Source of the DNA: Glandiceps talaboti
Lineage: Eukaryota > Hemichordata > Enteropneusta > Spengelidae
Direction: 5' to 3'
Length of the DNA stretch: 64,000 nt
Assembly: GCF_964340395.1 (NCBI RefSeq)
Contig: NC_135571.1
Location: 980,001-1,044,000 of the forward strand
Below, in pieces: positions 22,766 to 33,539 of this stretch; the stretch's first letter is position 1, and every line of letters begins with the position of its first letter. The notes below the pieces were generated by a model. It saw only the letters and a program-made list of their open reading frames with translations, had not been told where the DNA came from and searched no databases. The position numbers and the translations under genes were made by a program.

Positions 22766-25700
22766 ATGGCTGCAGAACACGCTGCCCTCGATAATGATAA
22801 TGATGGTGGTGATTATGGCGATTTCTTGAATATACATCGAGTACAGCTCGAAAACTCCTTCGTACCAGAGCTCTACTGGCGAAGCCTTTACATCAAATTG
22901 AAAAATGAGGTAAACAATAGACAAACAAATTACTTTCGTCTCGCACATACGTTAATAAATAACGTATTTACATACATACATGTACTCGGCCTATACAATC
23001 ATGCTTCGTTGAATCGCATCATGTAATGCATCGCCCAGAGATTGAATAATATACCAGTTTTACCAAAAAGCAGCATATGTCTCGAAGGAATTTTTTTTAC
23101 AAACTTGAAAAGAACTTTAATGTTTATCTTGACATGAATGTTGTAACTAAATTCACCTGAACAGAAAACTGAACCATGAATAGGGCAGGGCCGGGTATCT
23201 GTTCTCATCATCTTACGTTTCCATGGAGATGAAGGATCTCACAGAGTTGACGATGAACATTCCGCCATTTTGAATCGTGCGAGGATATGCCCTTATGAAG
23301 ATTTGGCTTTGTAATCTTTTCCCCTAGTATCGGAAAAGTTATTGTTGTGATTTCATTATTTATATAAACTTTATACCCAGATAATTAGGAACGGTGGCAG
23401 TGTAATAGTAATATTTAGTTCTTGTATCATGAACAAGGGTTCTGATTACTTATGAGTAACATTTTGATGGGAGCGTTATAATGTTTATATCGCAATTGAA
23501 AAATAATATGACAGACTTAAATTAGTGACTTGAACAATGTTACAATAAATAATCGTTATTGCAAGAGTCAACACATATTAGTGTGGTAAGGCCTAATGAA
23601 AACAATTGTGTTGTTCCGGTTATGCTCAATTTTAGAATAGGTGGGGTAGGTAGATTTTTTATTATATTATATTTTTTTTCTTTCTGTGTGAGTGTCTAGC
23701 TCAGGTTTTCCATTGTTTTCCAAATAGTCTCTGTGTTGTTTATTTCTTCCTATCAGATATACAGCCATTACAGATTGGACGAATAGTTTTATAGTGTCTT
23801 TTTAAGTTGATGGCAGTTTCTGCATCCACTCTTTCTCATAAGACTTTTAAATTTTTCGATTTTATTTTTTTTTTTCTCGAAAAAGTTGAAAAAAGTTTAG
23901 GGTTGGCAGTGAAAAGCTAGGTGGGATCGGGTAACCGTAACCAAACAATTATTTTGTTAGGGCCTACCATGGACAATTCATTAGTTCGTAGAGAGTGTGT
24001 AGTAATATGGTACAATTCATGTCAACACACTTTAGTCATTGGAAAACATAATCATTTTTGAAGACATACAAAATTTGTGTTGTCCATACTTGTCTTCCAT
24101 ACTTGTCTTCCATACTTGTCTTCCACATCTCCCTAATTATCACCATTATCATCATCATTATTGTCATCACCATTGTCATTGTCATCATTATTGTCATCAC
24201 CATTATCACCATTATCATCATTATTATTATTACGATCATTATCATTATCATCATCATTATCACTATCATCATTGTCATCATTATTGTCATCACCATTATC
24301 ATTGTCATCATTATCATCACCATTATCATCACCATTATCATCATCATTATCATCATCATTATCAACACAATTATCATCATCATTGTCATCATTATCATCA
24401 TTATCATTATTATTACGATCATTATCATCATTATTATCATTATTATCATTATTATCATCATCATCATTATATTTTGTATTGTCATTACTGTGTTTTAGTT
24501 GTATGATGCTGGTAGCATGTTTATGATGGTACAAGTTGAGGAGCAGGAAGAAGAAGAGAAACCTAAGAAAGATAACTCTGGAAATGAAGACGTTATCCCG
24601 GAAGTGATACCATTGAAAGTTGTTGTTTCCAACGAGGATGATCTGGATGTAGGGGATCCTCAAAGGTGAGTATTATACCTTTATAAGTTATTGGAAACAA
24701 AAATACAGTATGCCCTCTATGGTAGGAAACAGTTAGGGTTTAACAAAAGCCTTGATGTACTATGCCCTCTATGGTAAGAAATAGTTAGGGTTTAACGAAA
24801 TTGTATATAGATGCAGGGATCCTCAGAAATGAGCAATACAGTGTATCAGTACTATCATCTGTGGTAAAAAAAAAAACAATGAAGGTTTTTAGCAAGGTAC
24901 ACATATTTTCAATGAAATATACAAACATTATAAATTTCACTAAGTGTAAATCTTCGTACAATGTTAAATGCTTTGAATCACATTTTGTGTAACACAATGA
25001 ATGATTTTACAGTATGTCGTCATGACATAGAACAACCCAGGTATGAATCACATATTTTTAGTTTGAACCCATTCAACTTGGTGTGCATGTTGTATAAATG
25101 ACTTTATGTTCTCAATTTGTTTAGCATATATCTGATTGACCATATATGGACATATAAATGACGTTATGTTCTCAATTTGTTTAGCATATATCTGATTGAC
25201 CATATATGGACATATAAATGACTTAATATTCTCAATTTGTTTAGCATATATCTGATTGACCATATATGGACATATAAATGACTTAATATTCTCAATTTGT
25301 TTAGCATATATCTGATTGACCATGCATGGACGTACAGAGAGGATGGAGCTCGTCAACAACTACAACAAGTACAAGGACTTCTAGAAAGAATGGTGGCACT
25401 TATGAATATCGAGACTAACAACAAGAACAGAGACGATGTGATTGATTCAGTAATACATGAAATGTGGAAATATAACCAAACATACAACATTGGCAATCAG
25501 GTAATAACTTTTATTTATTTATTTTGTTTGTTTTTTTGTTTACTTAGTAATCTATTCATAAAATGATGACTGACAAAAACATTACATTAACTTCTAACCC
25601 CCACCCCACGTATGATGCCTCACAGTGTTTGATAACATCACATTAGCAGGTGTTTAAATACAACCTCTGGTCTAAGACATAAACAATAATTGATCACTTG

Positions 25701-28700
25701 ATCTAGTCGCTGTTCAAAAATGGAATAGTGTGCATATCCACACTTTCAACAGTGGTGGCACTCTTTACAATGGTACATCCACATACCTAATTGAATTGAA
25801 TTGAATTGAATTGAAATTTATTCCACCAGAAGAGAAAAATATATACACAAACTCTGAAAGCAACGGATAGAACATTTCTGGTGAGGGCCATGGAAATACT
25901 TCCTAGGAACTAATCAATGTCCATGGACCGTACATGTAGATAATAAATACAAATTTAGGCTGGTACGAGTTTCACAATAACAACAAAAACAACAAAAATA
26001 CAATTCTTAGTAAATAAAGAGTTGGTGGCAAAAATAAATGGAAGCTTATAAACATAACGGAAAAAAATAGTAAAATAAGAACAGGTAACAAGCACAAGTT
26101 CTAATATACAGAAATAAAATTACAGTGGCAAATTACAGATAAAGGTTATTCCCTCAGAAGATACTGCTTTAAGTTTTTCTTAAAATTACTGGAGGCATTC
26201 TGGTGAAATGTGGTTTATGTTGTGTATTCTTACAGGAAGTGAGTGCTGAAGACAAACTACCTCTTTGGTATATCATGGATGAATTTGGTTCACGTATCAG
26301 ACATTCTGATCAACCAACAATGAAGACTTCTCCATTCTACTACGTACCCACACAACTTTGTTTTACACTATTATGGCCAGTCAGGGATATGGACTATGCT
26401 GGTAGGTCAAAGGTTAACATTCTAAATCCAAAAAGTGCCTTGCAACTTGTTTTTGTTAAGATTAGAAGCTACAACTGGTGATGTGATGTATAGATAGCAA
26501 GTCAACAACCGTTCTAACTTTTCAATCAAAATGACTCTATCTGTATTAAACAGCGCCTGGATAAGTTCTGGTCTACCCAGGAAATCAAGTATGATTACAA
26601 AGAGAAAATTACTACAATTGGAATACCAGGACTTCAACAACCAGATCTGGACATAGAGGCCTAGAGGCCTGCGCCCAGTATACAACCTAAGTAAACCCAA
26701 GTATTAAAGGGGCACAGGCTGAGTTTAGACAGTTTTTAATTTGGTTACTAATACAAAATACTTTACATAAAACCACGGTTAAACTTATCAAGTATAGTGT
26801 TTACAACAATTCATGAAACCGTAACATGTCACTTTTTGCCAACCATCCAACTCATGCATTGTTCATGTAATGACAGGGATGTCCTCAGATTTGTTGATAC
26901 GTACCAACAATTATGTCATCAAATCTTTCATATATTATATCTAAATACCAGCATTGAGTTATACCAGTATCAAGTAACGAATGAGTGCACGTGCTTCAGT
27001 AAGTAGAATACAATATGTAACACTTCGTAGGCAACAAAAATTGCATCCAAAAACCGCCTGTGCCCCTTTAAAATTACTTTCTGATGGACAACTACAACTC
27101 TGCAACTTGATTATGTTGCCTTGGTTACGCTTACTAACAGTGAAATTTATTTATTTTTATTTTTTTGCCAGAGGAAGTAACAAGAGACTATGCATATGGT
27201 ATTACAGAACCACTTCTTCGTCAAATTCACATGTTACCATGGCAACCAGCTGATTTAACTTACATTAGTATGGAGAATAGAGAACTAGATGTGTCTTACT
27301 ATGAGGTAAGAAATTGTTCTTGCAAATACCAGACCCATGTACCTAACAATCTGTTAAAGGACTAGCCAAATCAAAATAAATGCTTTTCCTAATATCATCA
27401 GCCCCTACGTTCTTTTTTCTTGTCAACCCTAAACATTTTTCTGCAGTTTTAGTAAAAACTAACGGCAACTGAAATGTTACATATAATGACTTAATCGTAA
27501 TATTGTACACCCCTGTACAGTATTGAATCACCACAGGGTTAATGTATTTATAGTGTGGTGTAATGTATCCATTCAAATTGATATTTGGGTCTGCACCTAA
27601 AAATCAGCACCACCAGTGAATCACAATTTTGACCTGTTGCTGTTGTATTACTAACTTCTACATAAAATAGACCTCTGATTGAAACAGACATGTGTAATGT
27701 GTAATTATTGTTTTTTAACAATTTTCAGTGATAATTGTTGGTTGTCTGATAGAAAAATTAATAACCCAGTGCAGGGTGATCCTAGGTCCGGGAGTAGTGA
27801 TTTCATTGGGTGGACCACACAAATTTTAAGTTGTGTGGTCCGTCGGACCAGCACCTTACTGTTAATAACTATATTAAAAAGTCATCTGAATATACAGATT
27901 CATAGGCAAGATGTAATGTTTCACATTAGCGGGACCTGGGACCACTTATTCTTTCAGCAGGACCACTGGATTTTTTAAGGCACTGGTCTGGGGACCACCA
28001 GTTCACAAAATGATTTGTTCACCCCTGCAGTTATAGTGATTACGACATATTTGGATAGGCATGTCACTTGTTGTTCTACCCTCAGTGGTCAGATCCTACC
28101 AATAGGATGACACAAGCAAAACTAGTCACTTTTAGATGCTTCTTAAAAAGGTACTCACAGTATTCTACTTACTGATCATTACTAACCCATCACTTGTAAT
28201 TAAAAGGTACTCACAGTATTGTACTTACTGTCAATGATTCAATGACATTATTTATTATATGTGTAAAAAAAATGTTGAGAAATCCCTACTATATAACTAA
28301 ATGTTGTAATGATCCTAGAAGACAAGAAGTTATGCATAGATATTAACATTACAGAGTAGAGTAGTTTATTTAAGTATTTTTACTTGAATAAAAAGTTTAT
28401 AAACTCAGTTTGTGCCACTTAATAAAGACTATGTCAGTTACAGACAGTGTCATTTTAAAGTGTGTGATAGTGGATTTTGATAATTCATATTTTGTAGAAA
28501 GTATTCAATTCTGAAAGCAGAGCGTCTGAAGATGAAATGGACAACTCCTTCCTTGATCCCAGACCTGGTTATGTTTACAAAGTCTACACAGATATTTATC
28601 AATGTAGAGATTATTTGAATCATCCAAGATTTACGTTTGTTGAGTCTAAGGAAGAGGCTGATATTCTATGGTTACAACCACATTACAAACATTATAAGTA

Positions 28701-31700
28701 AGTAAATAATTATCTAATAAATTGCGCCCTCTTGTGGTGAAGTAGAATTCGAGGTGGCGTGATGAAGTGTGATGTAATGTTGGCATGCTCTATCCTACCA
28801 GGTCCTCAACTGTACAGCTGGGTTTACTTGGGCAGAAGTGTGGTTCAGATCTTGGCCGATCGAGGACTTAAACCATTCAGAAATAAATGAAATAGTGAGG
28901 TTTGAACCAGTACCTTGCAGATTCCTATAACTATTAGACCATAAATGCATGACTCTGTGAACTTGTCTAGTAAAGAGTCCTTTTAGATTAAATCCTTCAC
29001 AAAGCAACCTATCCTATCAGGTCCCTGATTATACAGCTGGGGTGACTGGGACACAGTTGTGGTTCAGATCTTGGCCAAGAACTTAGCCATTCAAAAACAA
29101 ACAGTGATGTCAAGGCTTGAACCAACAACTAACATATTCCAATGTAACCACTCTAACTACTCTAACAATTCAACATGACTCTATACATTGCCTTTCAGAA
29201 TGCTTGCCACAGAAAGTGACAAATATATCAACCAATTCCCAAGTGAAGGTTTGTTGACAACAAAGGATTTGTTTGCAAAGACAGGCCTGCGATTTACACC
29301 TGGAGGCCCCAGATGGTTACAGAAAACTTATGATCTCATAAATGAACTGCCTCAGTTTGTGTCATGCTTTCAACAGAGGGAGAGGAGGTAAGGACACAGT
29401 TTATATGAGAGAAGTAAATGGTCATTGCTTAGTTTGTAGTAATCTTTACAGCCTGGGTGTGGATATACAGGCTGAGGTTGTACTTTGGAATTACCAAACC
29501 CATAAGCTGGACGTACCACTGAGGTCCACAAAACCCATATCCGAGTGGTGATATTATCTTTACAAGTTCATTACATTGCCATGGTTACAGTGGTGATATT
29601 ATCTCTACAAGTTCATTACATTGCCTTGGTTACAGTGGTGATATTATCTTTACAAGTTCACTATGTTGCCTTGGTTACAGTGGTGATATTATCTCTACAA
29701 GTTAATTTTAATGTCTTTGTCACAGAGGTGAAGATAATGTATGGATCTGCAAAACATGGAATCTTTCTAGAGGTTTGGGTCACTGTGTTTCTAACAACCT
29801 AAGTCAGATTGTGAGACTGACAGAGACTACAGCACCAAAGGTAAAACATAGAATCTTTCCAGAGGTTTGGGTCACTGTGTTTCTAACAACCTAAGTCAGA
29901 TTGTAAGACTGACAGAGACTACAGCACCAAAGGTAATACCTCTCAATCAAATAATCAAAAATATTTATAAAACACTTTGAGTCCAGAACATAATGATATT
30001 AAAAGGTGCTGAACAAGTAAACCAGTAAGGTTTTTTCAGTGTGTTGTGTTCAAGGGAAACACCGCTCCAGGAAATAAAGACATTTTCATAAACTATGGAT
30101 TCTAGAGAGTCATTTCATGATTTTACATCACATACAATTACTTGTGATTTCAGAGAAACATCAAGTTGATCTTGTACATATATAGGGTATCTTTGCTGTG
30201 GGTTATTGCAGCATGGGCAGTAGAAATAATTTTTCATCATTGAACAATAAATACTCAAGAGATGTTTTTCCCTGAAGGGAATAAACACTTTAGATTAGAT
30301 TGACAGTACAGATATACAAATAAAAACTGGTACAAATTGTTGAATTACTTGGATAACCCACAAATCCCTTATGGAAATGGTTTATAGTATTCCTACAAGA
30401 TTATTCCTATAAGATCTTATAGGATTTTAGCCCCTTTCTTAAAGGAATACTTTACAATTCCTATAGGAATTAGGATAGTCCTAAAGGAATCTTTTAGGAC
30501 AGTTCTATAGGAATGATCAGTCCTATAGGAATCCTATAGGAATATTATAGGTCTTATAAGAATCCTATAAGAATACTATAGACCATTTCCGTAAGGGTTA
30601 AGTCAAAGACTTGTTTCCAGTGGGGTCCATACAGTGATTCAAGAAAGTGGCGGGATAAGCAAAGGTGTTTAACTACAGGGACGAATAACAGAAGTAGGGA
30701 AACATGGAGGCAAACTAACTAACTATTAACAAATAAACTCGCTGTTTTCAATATCCCCTAGTGTACTGGACAGATATAATCTAACCACTTTTTTAAAGGC
30801 ATTTCTCTGTGATATCTGTTTTACTGATGCTGGTAAATTGATTTAAAAGTTATTTATTCTGCAGTTATAAGGTGCCTATCCCTGAATATTTTTTCAGGTT
30901 TTAACTCTTCCATTTATAGACATGGATACCATTCTGTATCTGCAGGAAAAGGGACAGTTCTCCATGTCTAGTTTTGTCAGGGGAAAACTGATGTATGAAT
31001 CATTGACCTCTGACCTTTAGTACAATGTGGTTCTTATCGATACTTTCTGTATTTTTTGTTCAACAGATAGCATGTGAATATGTAACGGACCCGGTGTTAT
31101 TCCAGAGAGATGGCATCGGCAAAGTCAAAATGGATTTCTGTTTCACAGTATTCCTTCGATCCATAAAACCTCTTAAAGTCTTTGTTCATAGAAATTTCTC
31201 ATTAAGATTTTCTTGCAAGTAAGTATTGAGAAAGACATAGGCAGACTTTCTATCTTGTATGTAGGTAAAAAATACTGCCTGGAGTCTGTTTTGTCTTGTC
31301 CATCACCCAGTAATACCCAAGTGATTTCAGTTTGTGCCACAATCGTTTATAGCATTCATATCAAACTAAAGAGGAAACTATTCATGACGGATTCTTTGCA
31401 TTAGCGGTTCAAGTGCCACTTTCCCGACTTGGTGAGCCAGCAAGTCTGGTGTCATAAAAATTGTTTGCATCTCTAAAGCTATTTGCAATGTCACTGATAA
31501 TGGGTCAGTAAAACTGACAACAACTGATATGACATTAGGGGCTTCACACTCAGATATTGAGCTTAACTTTGCATGATGTGTTATGTAATAGTGCTTTATC
31601 ACATTTGTAAATATTGCCAACAAACATTATTCAGTGATAAGAAAGATAAGAAACCCCACTCCCTTAGTTAATGGCTTGATTCTGTAATGTTGTAGCCAGA

Positions 31701-33539
31701 AATCATGCATTTAGTTCTGTTTTCTATTGTGTGTGTGGTTTTTTAAATTGTATTTTATTCAATTACAGGCCATTTTCCTTGGATACGTTTGATGACTATG
31801 TTAAACACTTTACAGTCATGAACTACATGGATTATTCTAAACTACTACAGGTGAGTTAAGAAACCAAGAATATGTATAGGGAACTTGCAAACCCGCCATG
31901 TTGAATGCTGCATCATGGGAAATGCGATAATAAATACTAATAAATTAGTATTGTAAACAATGTTGATACATTGTTTGTAACCACCAATAATCAATTCATA
32001 GTTACCCTGACCATTGTATGAGGTTTATTTTATCGGTAGCTCCAGATTAGGTATTACGATAACCACAGATAATCCCATAGTCCTTTGCGTCTGAGCATGC
32101 TCAGTCTGGATTGCAAGTTCCCTATTATTGTCGTCTGTTTGTTTGCTATTTTGTTGTTTTGGGAATGTGACTCCTTCCTACTTCTGACTAATACCATAGA
32201 TGTTCACCCAATCACATTCAAATCCTGTGTTTACGTATAGGTTATCAATATCTTCCCATAGGGAAATGGACAAACAATCAATTTTGTTTTAATACTGTTT
32301 CCTCTCACTGTTTTTTTCTTTCTATTTCCTACCTGATATCAATGTCTTATCGGAGTTTATCAGCTTTGCATTAATTAGTAGCTTGCTAGAACAAACTCAC
32401 TATTTGCCGAAATTAACGCATTATGCCGTGAGTGTAAACATCCACTGATCCGACTAATGGAGGTAACACGAAAAGATAAAAATAACTCCAAAGGGATGTG
32501 TCCATAGGACATCCGTAAATCATTGGCCAACAACAATCCCCTGATTAGAGGCACACAAGCTAATCCATCGGCCACCTACAATCCCCTGATAATGTGATTG
32601 TTTTCTGAACTTACAAAAAATTCTTATTTTTCAGATACACTGGCATGAATTTATTCCATTGTTTGAACAGCAATATCCCGATTACAAATGGGAGAAGGTA
32701 GAAGAAAGTATTTTTCAAGCACTGCGAGAACTTTTCCAGGCTAGTGCTTTAGAATCAGCACCAAAGGGGATAGCCCATAATCCACAGTCCAGAGCAGTGT
32801 ATTCAATTGATCTTATCTTAAAATGGGCAAAGAATGACGATGGTGAGTTATCAATATCTGATTCAACTTTTGATGTCCTGGTCAGCTATTTATTCAAAAA
32901 AATAATTGTTTGGTTCCAGTTACCCGACCCCCACCTAGCTTTTCACCACTGACCCTAAACTTTTTTTTATGTCTTTGAGAAAAATAATAATAAAATCATT
33001 ATATACTGTTGATACTGTTCAGTCCAAGTACATACATTGGGACTTTTGTATACAAGATAAATAGAGCCAGTAACTGTATGTGACAGAGAAGTGACACATA
33101 TAACACGATGAATCTTGAAATTATATTCTTACAAAGAACTCATACAGGTGGACAGCTTACAATCTATAGGTGGATAACATAATAAGAATGCATAAATTAA
33201 TAATAGAAAAAAAGGCAGAAAATAAACAAACCTATACATCACGGCTACATTTACAGTGAATAAAATTAACTTATGTTACACATTAGCCATAAATAAAAAC
33301 CACAACTTTGCTACTTGTAAAATAGTATTTATCAAGTTGTGAGCATACAGAACAATATTTCAAATGGTTCAAATTTCTGTATTCCAGGTGAGAAATACAT
33401 GCAGCCAGTTTTATTTGAAGCAAATTATTGTCCGGATAATACTAGAATGTGCAAGTACCATCCTGAGTTCTTCAATGATGCTTTTAGTGCTCTGTTTCTG
33501 GATGACATCACTGACCGCCGAGTAGCAAGATTGCTGTAA
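22766..33539 (+). CDS. TTLL12: Tubulin--tyrosine ligase-like protein 12 (12 coding exons, 634 aa)
   Basis: The exons are 22766-22909, 24499-24665, 25305-25500, 26236-26401, 27172-27305, 28498-28697, 29199-29387, 29726-29840, 31067-31218, 31769-31850, 32635-32842 and 33388-33539. Every junction is GT/AG and the 1905 coding bases stay in frame; human TTLL12 is 644 aa. The ATG at 22,766 has a strong context (ACAACATGG) and is the first in-frame AUG. The N-terminal half is the TTLL12-specific, SET-like region (IYLIDHAWTYREDGARQQLQ, LPLWYIMDEFGSRIRHSDQP, EEVTRDYAYG, MLPWQP). The C-terminal half is the TTL-like fold (INQFPSEGLLTTKDL, LPQFVSCFQQRERR, GEDNVWICKTWNLSRGL, VLFQRDGIGKVKMDF, SRAVYSIDLILKW, EANYCPD). 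Family members modify tubulin tails, but human TTLL12 is regarded as catalytically atypical and tied to chromatin marks and innate signalling. Exons 3, 8 and 12 have edge-copying minisatellites. The stop codon overlaps an AATAAA. Confidence 0.97.
23606..23951. mobile_element. DNA element, TTGTTTGGTTCCGGTTA family (copy 2), TTLL12 intron 1
   Basis: Inverse-orientation relative of 17,747-18,065. The left end is TGTTGTTCCGGTTATG with AATAGGTGGGGTAGGTAGAT. The right end has AAGTTTAGGGTTGGCA and GATCGGGTAACCGTAACC. Internal blocks TTTTCCATTGTTTTCCAAAT and TTTTTAAGTTGATGGCAGT match copy 1. It is non-coding. Confidence 0.75.
24124..24482. repeat. Trinucleotide (ATC/ATT)n microsatellite, about 355 bp, TTLL12 intron 1
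   Basis: Near-uninterrupted TCA/TTA triplets fill the last part of intron 1 and stop about 16 bases before the exon-2 acceptor (TGTTTTAG). Because the unit is three bases, all six frames stay open for over 120 codons, but these are poly-Ile, poly-Ser/Leu, poly-His/Tyr, poly-Asp/Asn or poly-Met/Ile strings and not genes. Just before it, TTCCATACTTGTC is repeated three to four times (24,085-24,124). Confidence 0.97.
25090..25330 (+). repeat. TTLL12: 60-bp repeat of the TTLL12 exon-3 splice acceptor, 4 copies
   Basis: The unit is exactly 60 bp: TTCTCAATTTGTTTAG, then the exon head CATATATCTGATTGACCAT, then ATATGGACATATAAATGACT. Acceptor edges fall at 25,125, 25,185, 25,245 and 25,305, and the last is the true exon. 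The three upstream copies have exon heads that run into TGA after about twelve codons, where the real exon reads CATGCATGGACGTACAG. Unit-to-unit divergence is only one to four bases. Confidence 0.95.
25795..26195. mobile_element. Retroposon tail-like repeat with TTGAA terminal repeats, TTLL12 intron 3
   Basis: Tandem TTGAA units at about 25,796-25,815 pass into AATTTATTCCACCAGAAGAG and an A-rich body ending near TTAAAATTACTGGAGGCATT. The organisation resembles the 16,870-17,220 repeat and a minus-orientation LINE 3' end. No open reading frame of note. The assignment is tentative. Confidence 0.35.
26704..27071. mobile_element. MITE with TTAAAGGGGCACAGGC termini, TTLL12 intron 4
   Basis: Sixteen-base perfect terminal inverted repeats (TTAAAGGGGCACAGGC at 26,704 and GCCTGTGCCCCTTTAA at 27,056) enclose about 368 bp of AT-rich sequence. 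No coding capacity. The right end lies about 100 bases before the exon-5 acceptor. The sharp symmetrical ends make a non-autonomous DNA transposon the simplest reading. Confidence 0.8.
28796..28960 (-). mobile_element. tRNA-derived SINE, minus orientation, TTLL12 intron 6
   Basis: On the minus strand it shows a box B-like TGGTTCAAACC, then GGCCAAGATCTGAACCACA, GTAAACCCAGCTGTACAGTT and GAGGACCTGGTAGGATAG. All are in the same order as in the SINE at 11,213-11,375. Confidence 0.7.
29023..29165 (-). mobile_element. tRNA-derived SINE, minus orientation (second copy in intron 6)
   Basis: Minus-strand blocks TGGTTCAAGCC, TTGGCCAAGATCTGAACCAC, CCCAGTCACCCCAGCTGTAT and GGGACCTGATAGGATAG match the neighbouring copy. 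The two lie in the same orientation about 60 bases apart, shortly before exon 7. The pair may be independent insertions or one local duplication. Confidence 0.65.
29546..29725 (+). repeat. TTLL12: 45-bp repeat of the TTLL12 exon-8 splice acceptor, 4 copies
   Basis: Four exact 45-bp units run up to the true acceptor at 29,725. Each ends in an acceptor (TTGGTTACAG, or TTTGTCACAG in the last), and the unit heads TGGTGATATTATC are degenerate copies of the exon head AGGTGAAGATAATG. The unit length is divisible by three and the first three units are open in the splice frame (encoding GDIISTSSLHCLGY-like text). The fourth has an in-frame TAA (ACAAGTTAATTT). Confidence 0.85.
29749..29932 (+). repeat. 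TTLL12: 92-bp duplication of the TTLL12 exon-8 end and donor, 2 copies
   Basis: The last 90 bases of exon 8 and its donor (CAGCACCAAAG then GTAAAACAT) recur immediately downstream and end in CAGCACCAAAG then GTAATACC. The copies differ at about three positions. Use of the second donor would retain 92 bases and reach an in-frame TAA (ACAACCTAAG). Copy 2 has also gained TTTCCAG before AGGTTTGGG, a potential new acceptor. Confidence 0.95.
30040..30130. mobile_element. Dispersed inverted-repeat family end, TTLL12 intron 8
   Basis: GGGAAACACCGCTCCAGGAA, ATTTTCATAAACTATGGATT and GAGAGTCATTTCAT are homologous to the reverse complement of 11,370-11,440. Only one end is recognised here. Confidence 0.45.
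30366..30600. mobile_element. MITE built of TCCTATAGGA palindromes, TTLL12 intron 8
   Basis: The terminal inverted repeats CCCTTATGGAAATGG and CCATTTCCGTAAGGG continue inward as TTTATAGTATTCCTA and AGGAATACTATAGA. The interior is almost entirely made of short palindromic blocks (ATTCCTATAGGAAT, AAGATCTTATAGGA, TCCTAAAGGAATC). The transcript would fold into many small stems. No coding capacity. Confidence 0.75.
31880..32127. mobile_element. MITE with AGGGAACTTGCAA termini (copy 2), TTLL12 intron 10
   Basis: The ends AGGGAACTTGCAAACCCGC and GGATTGCAAGTTCCCT are 13-base perfect inverted repeats. The element is collinear with 13,752-14,002 in reverse orientation. The flanking bases (GTAT left, ATTA right) are consistent with a TA target duplication, but the exact boundary is ambiguous. 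Confidence 0.85.
32904..33000. mobile_element. DNA element fragment, TTGTTTGGTTCCGGTTA family (copy 3)
   Basis: One end only: TTGTTTGGTTCCAGTTACCC, CCCACCTAGCTTTTC and GACCCTAAACTTTTTTTTA match copy 1 closely, and similarity stops near 33,000. It starts about 60 bases after the exon-11 donor of TTLL12. Confidence 0.65.

Noticed and set aside
22736-22948. Minus-strand 70-codon frame
   Set aside because: Antisense shadow of TTLL12 exon 1.
24036-24663. Poly-Ile, poly-Asp/Asn and poly-His frames
   Set aside because: Trinucleotide microsatellite inside TTLL12 intron 1; only the exon at 24,499-24,665 on the plus strand is real.
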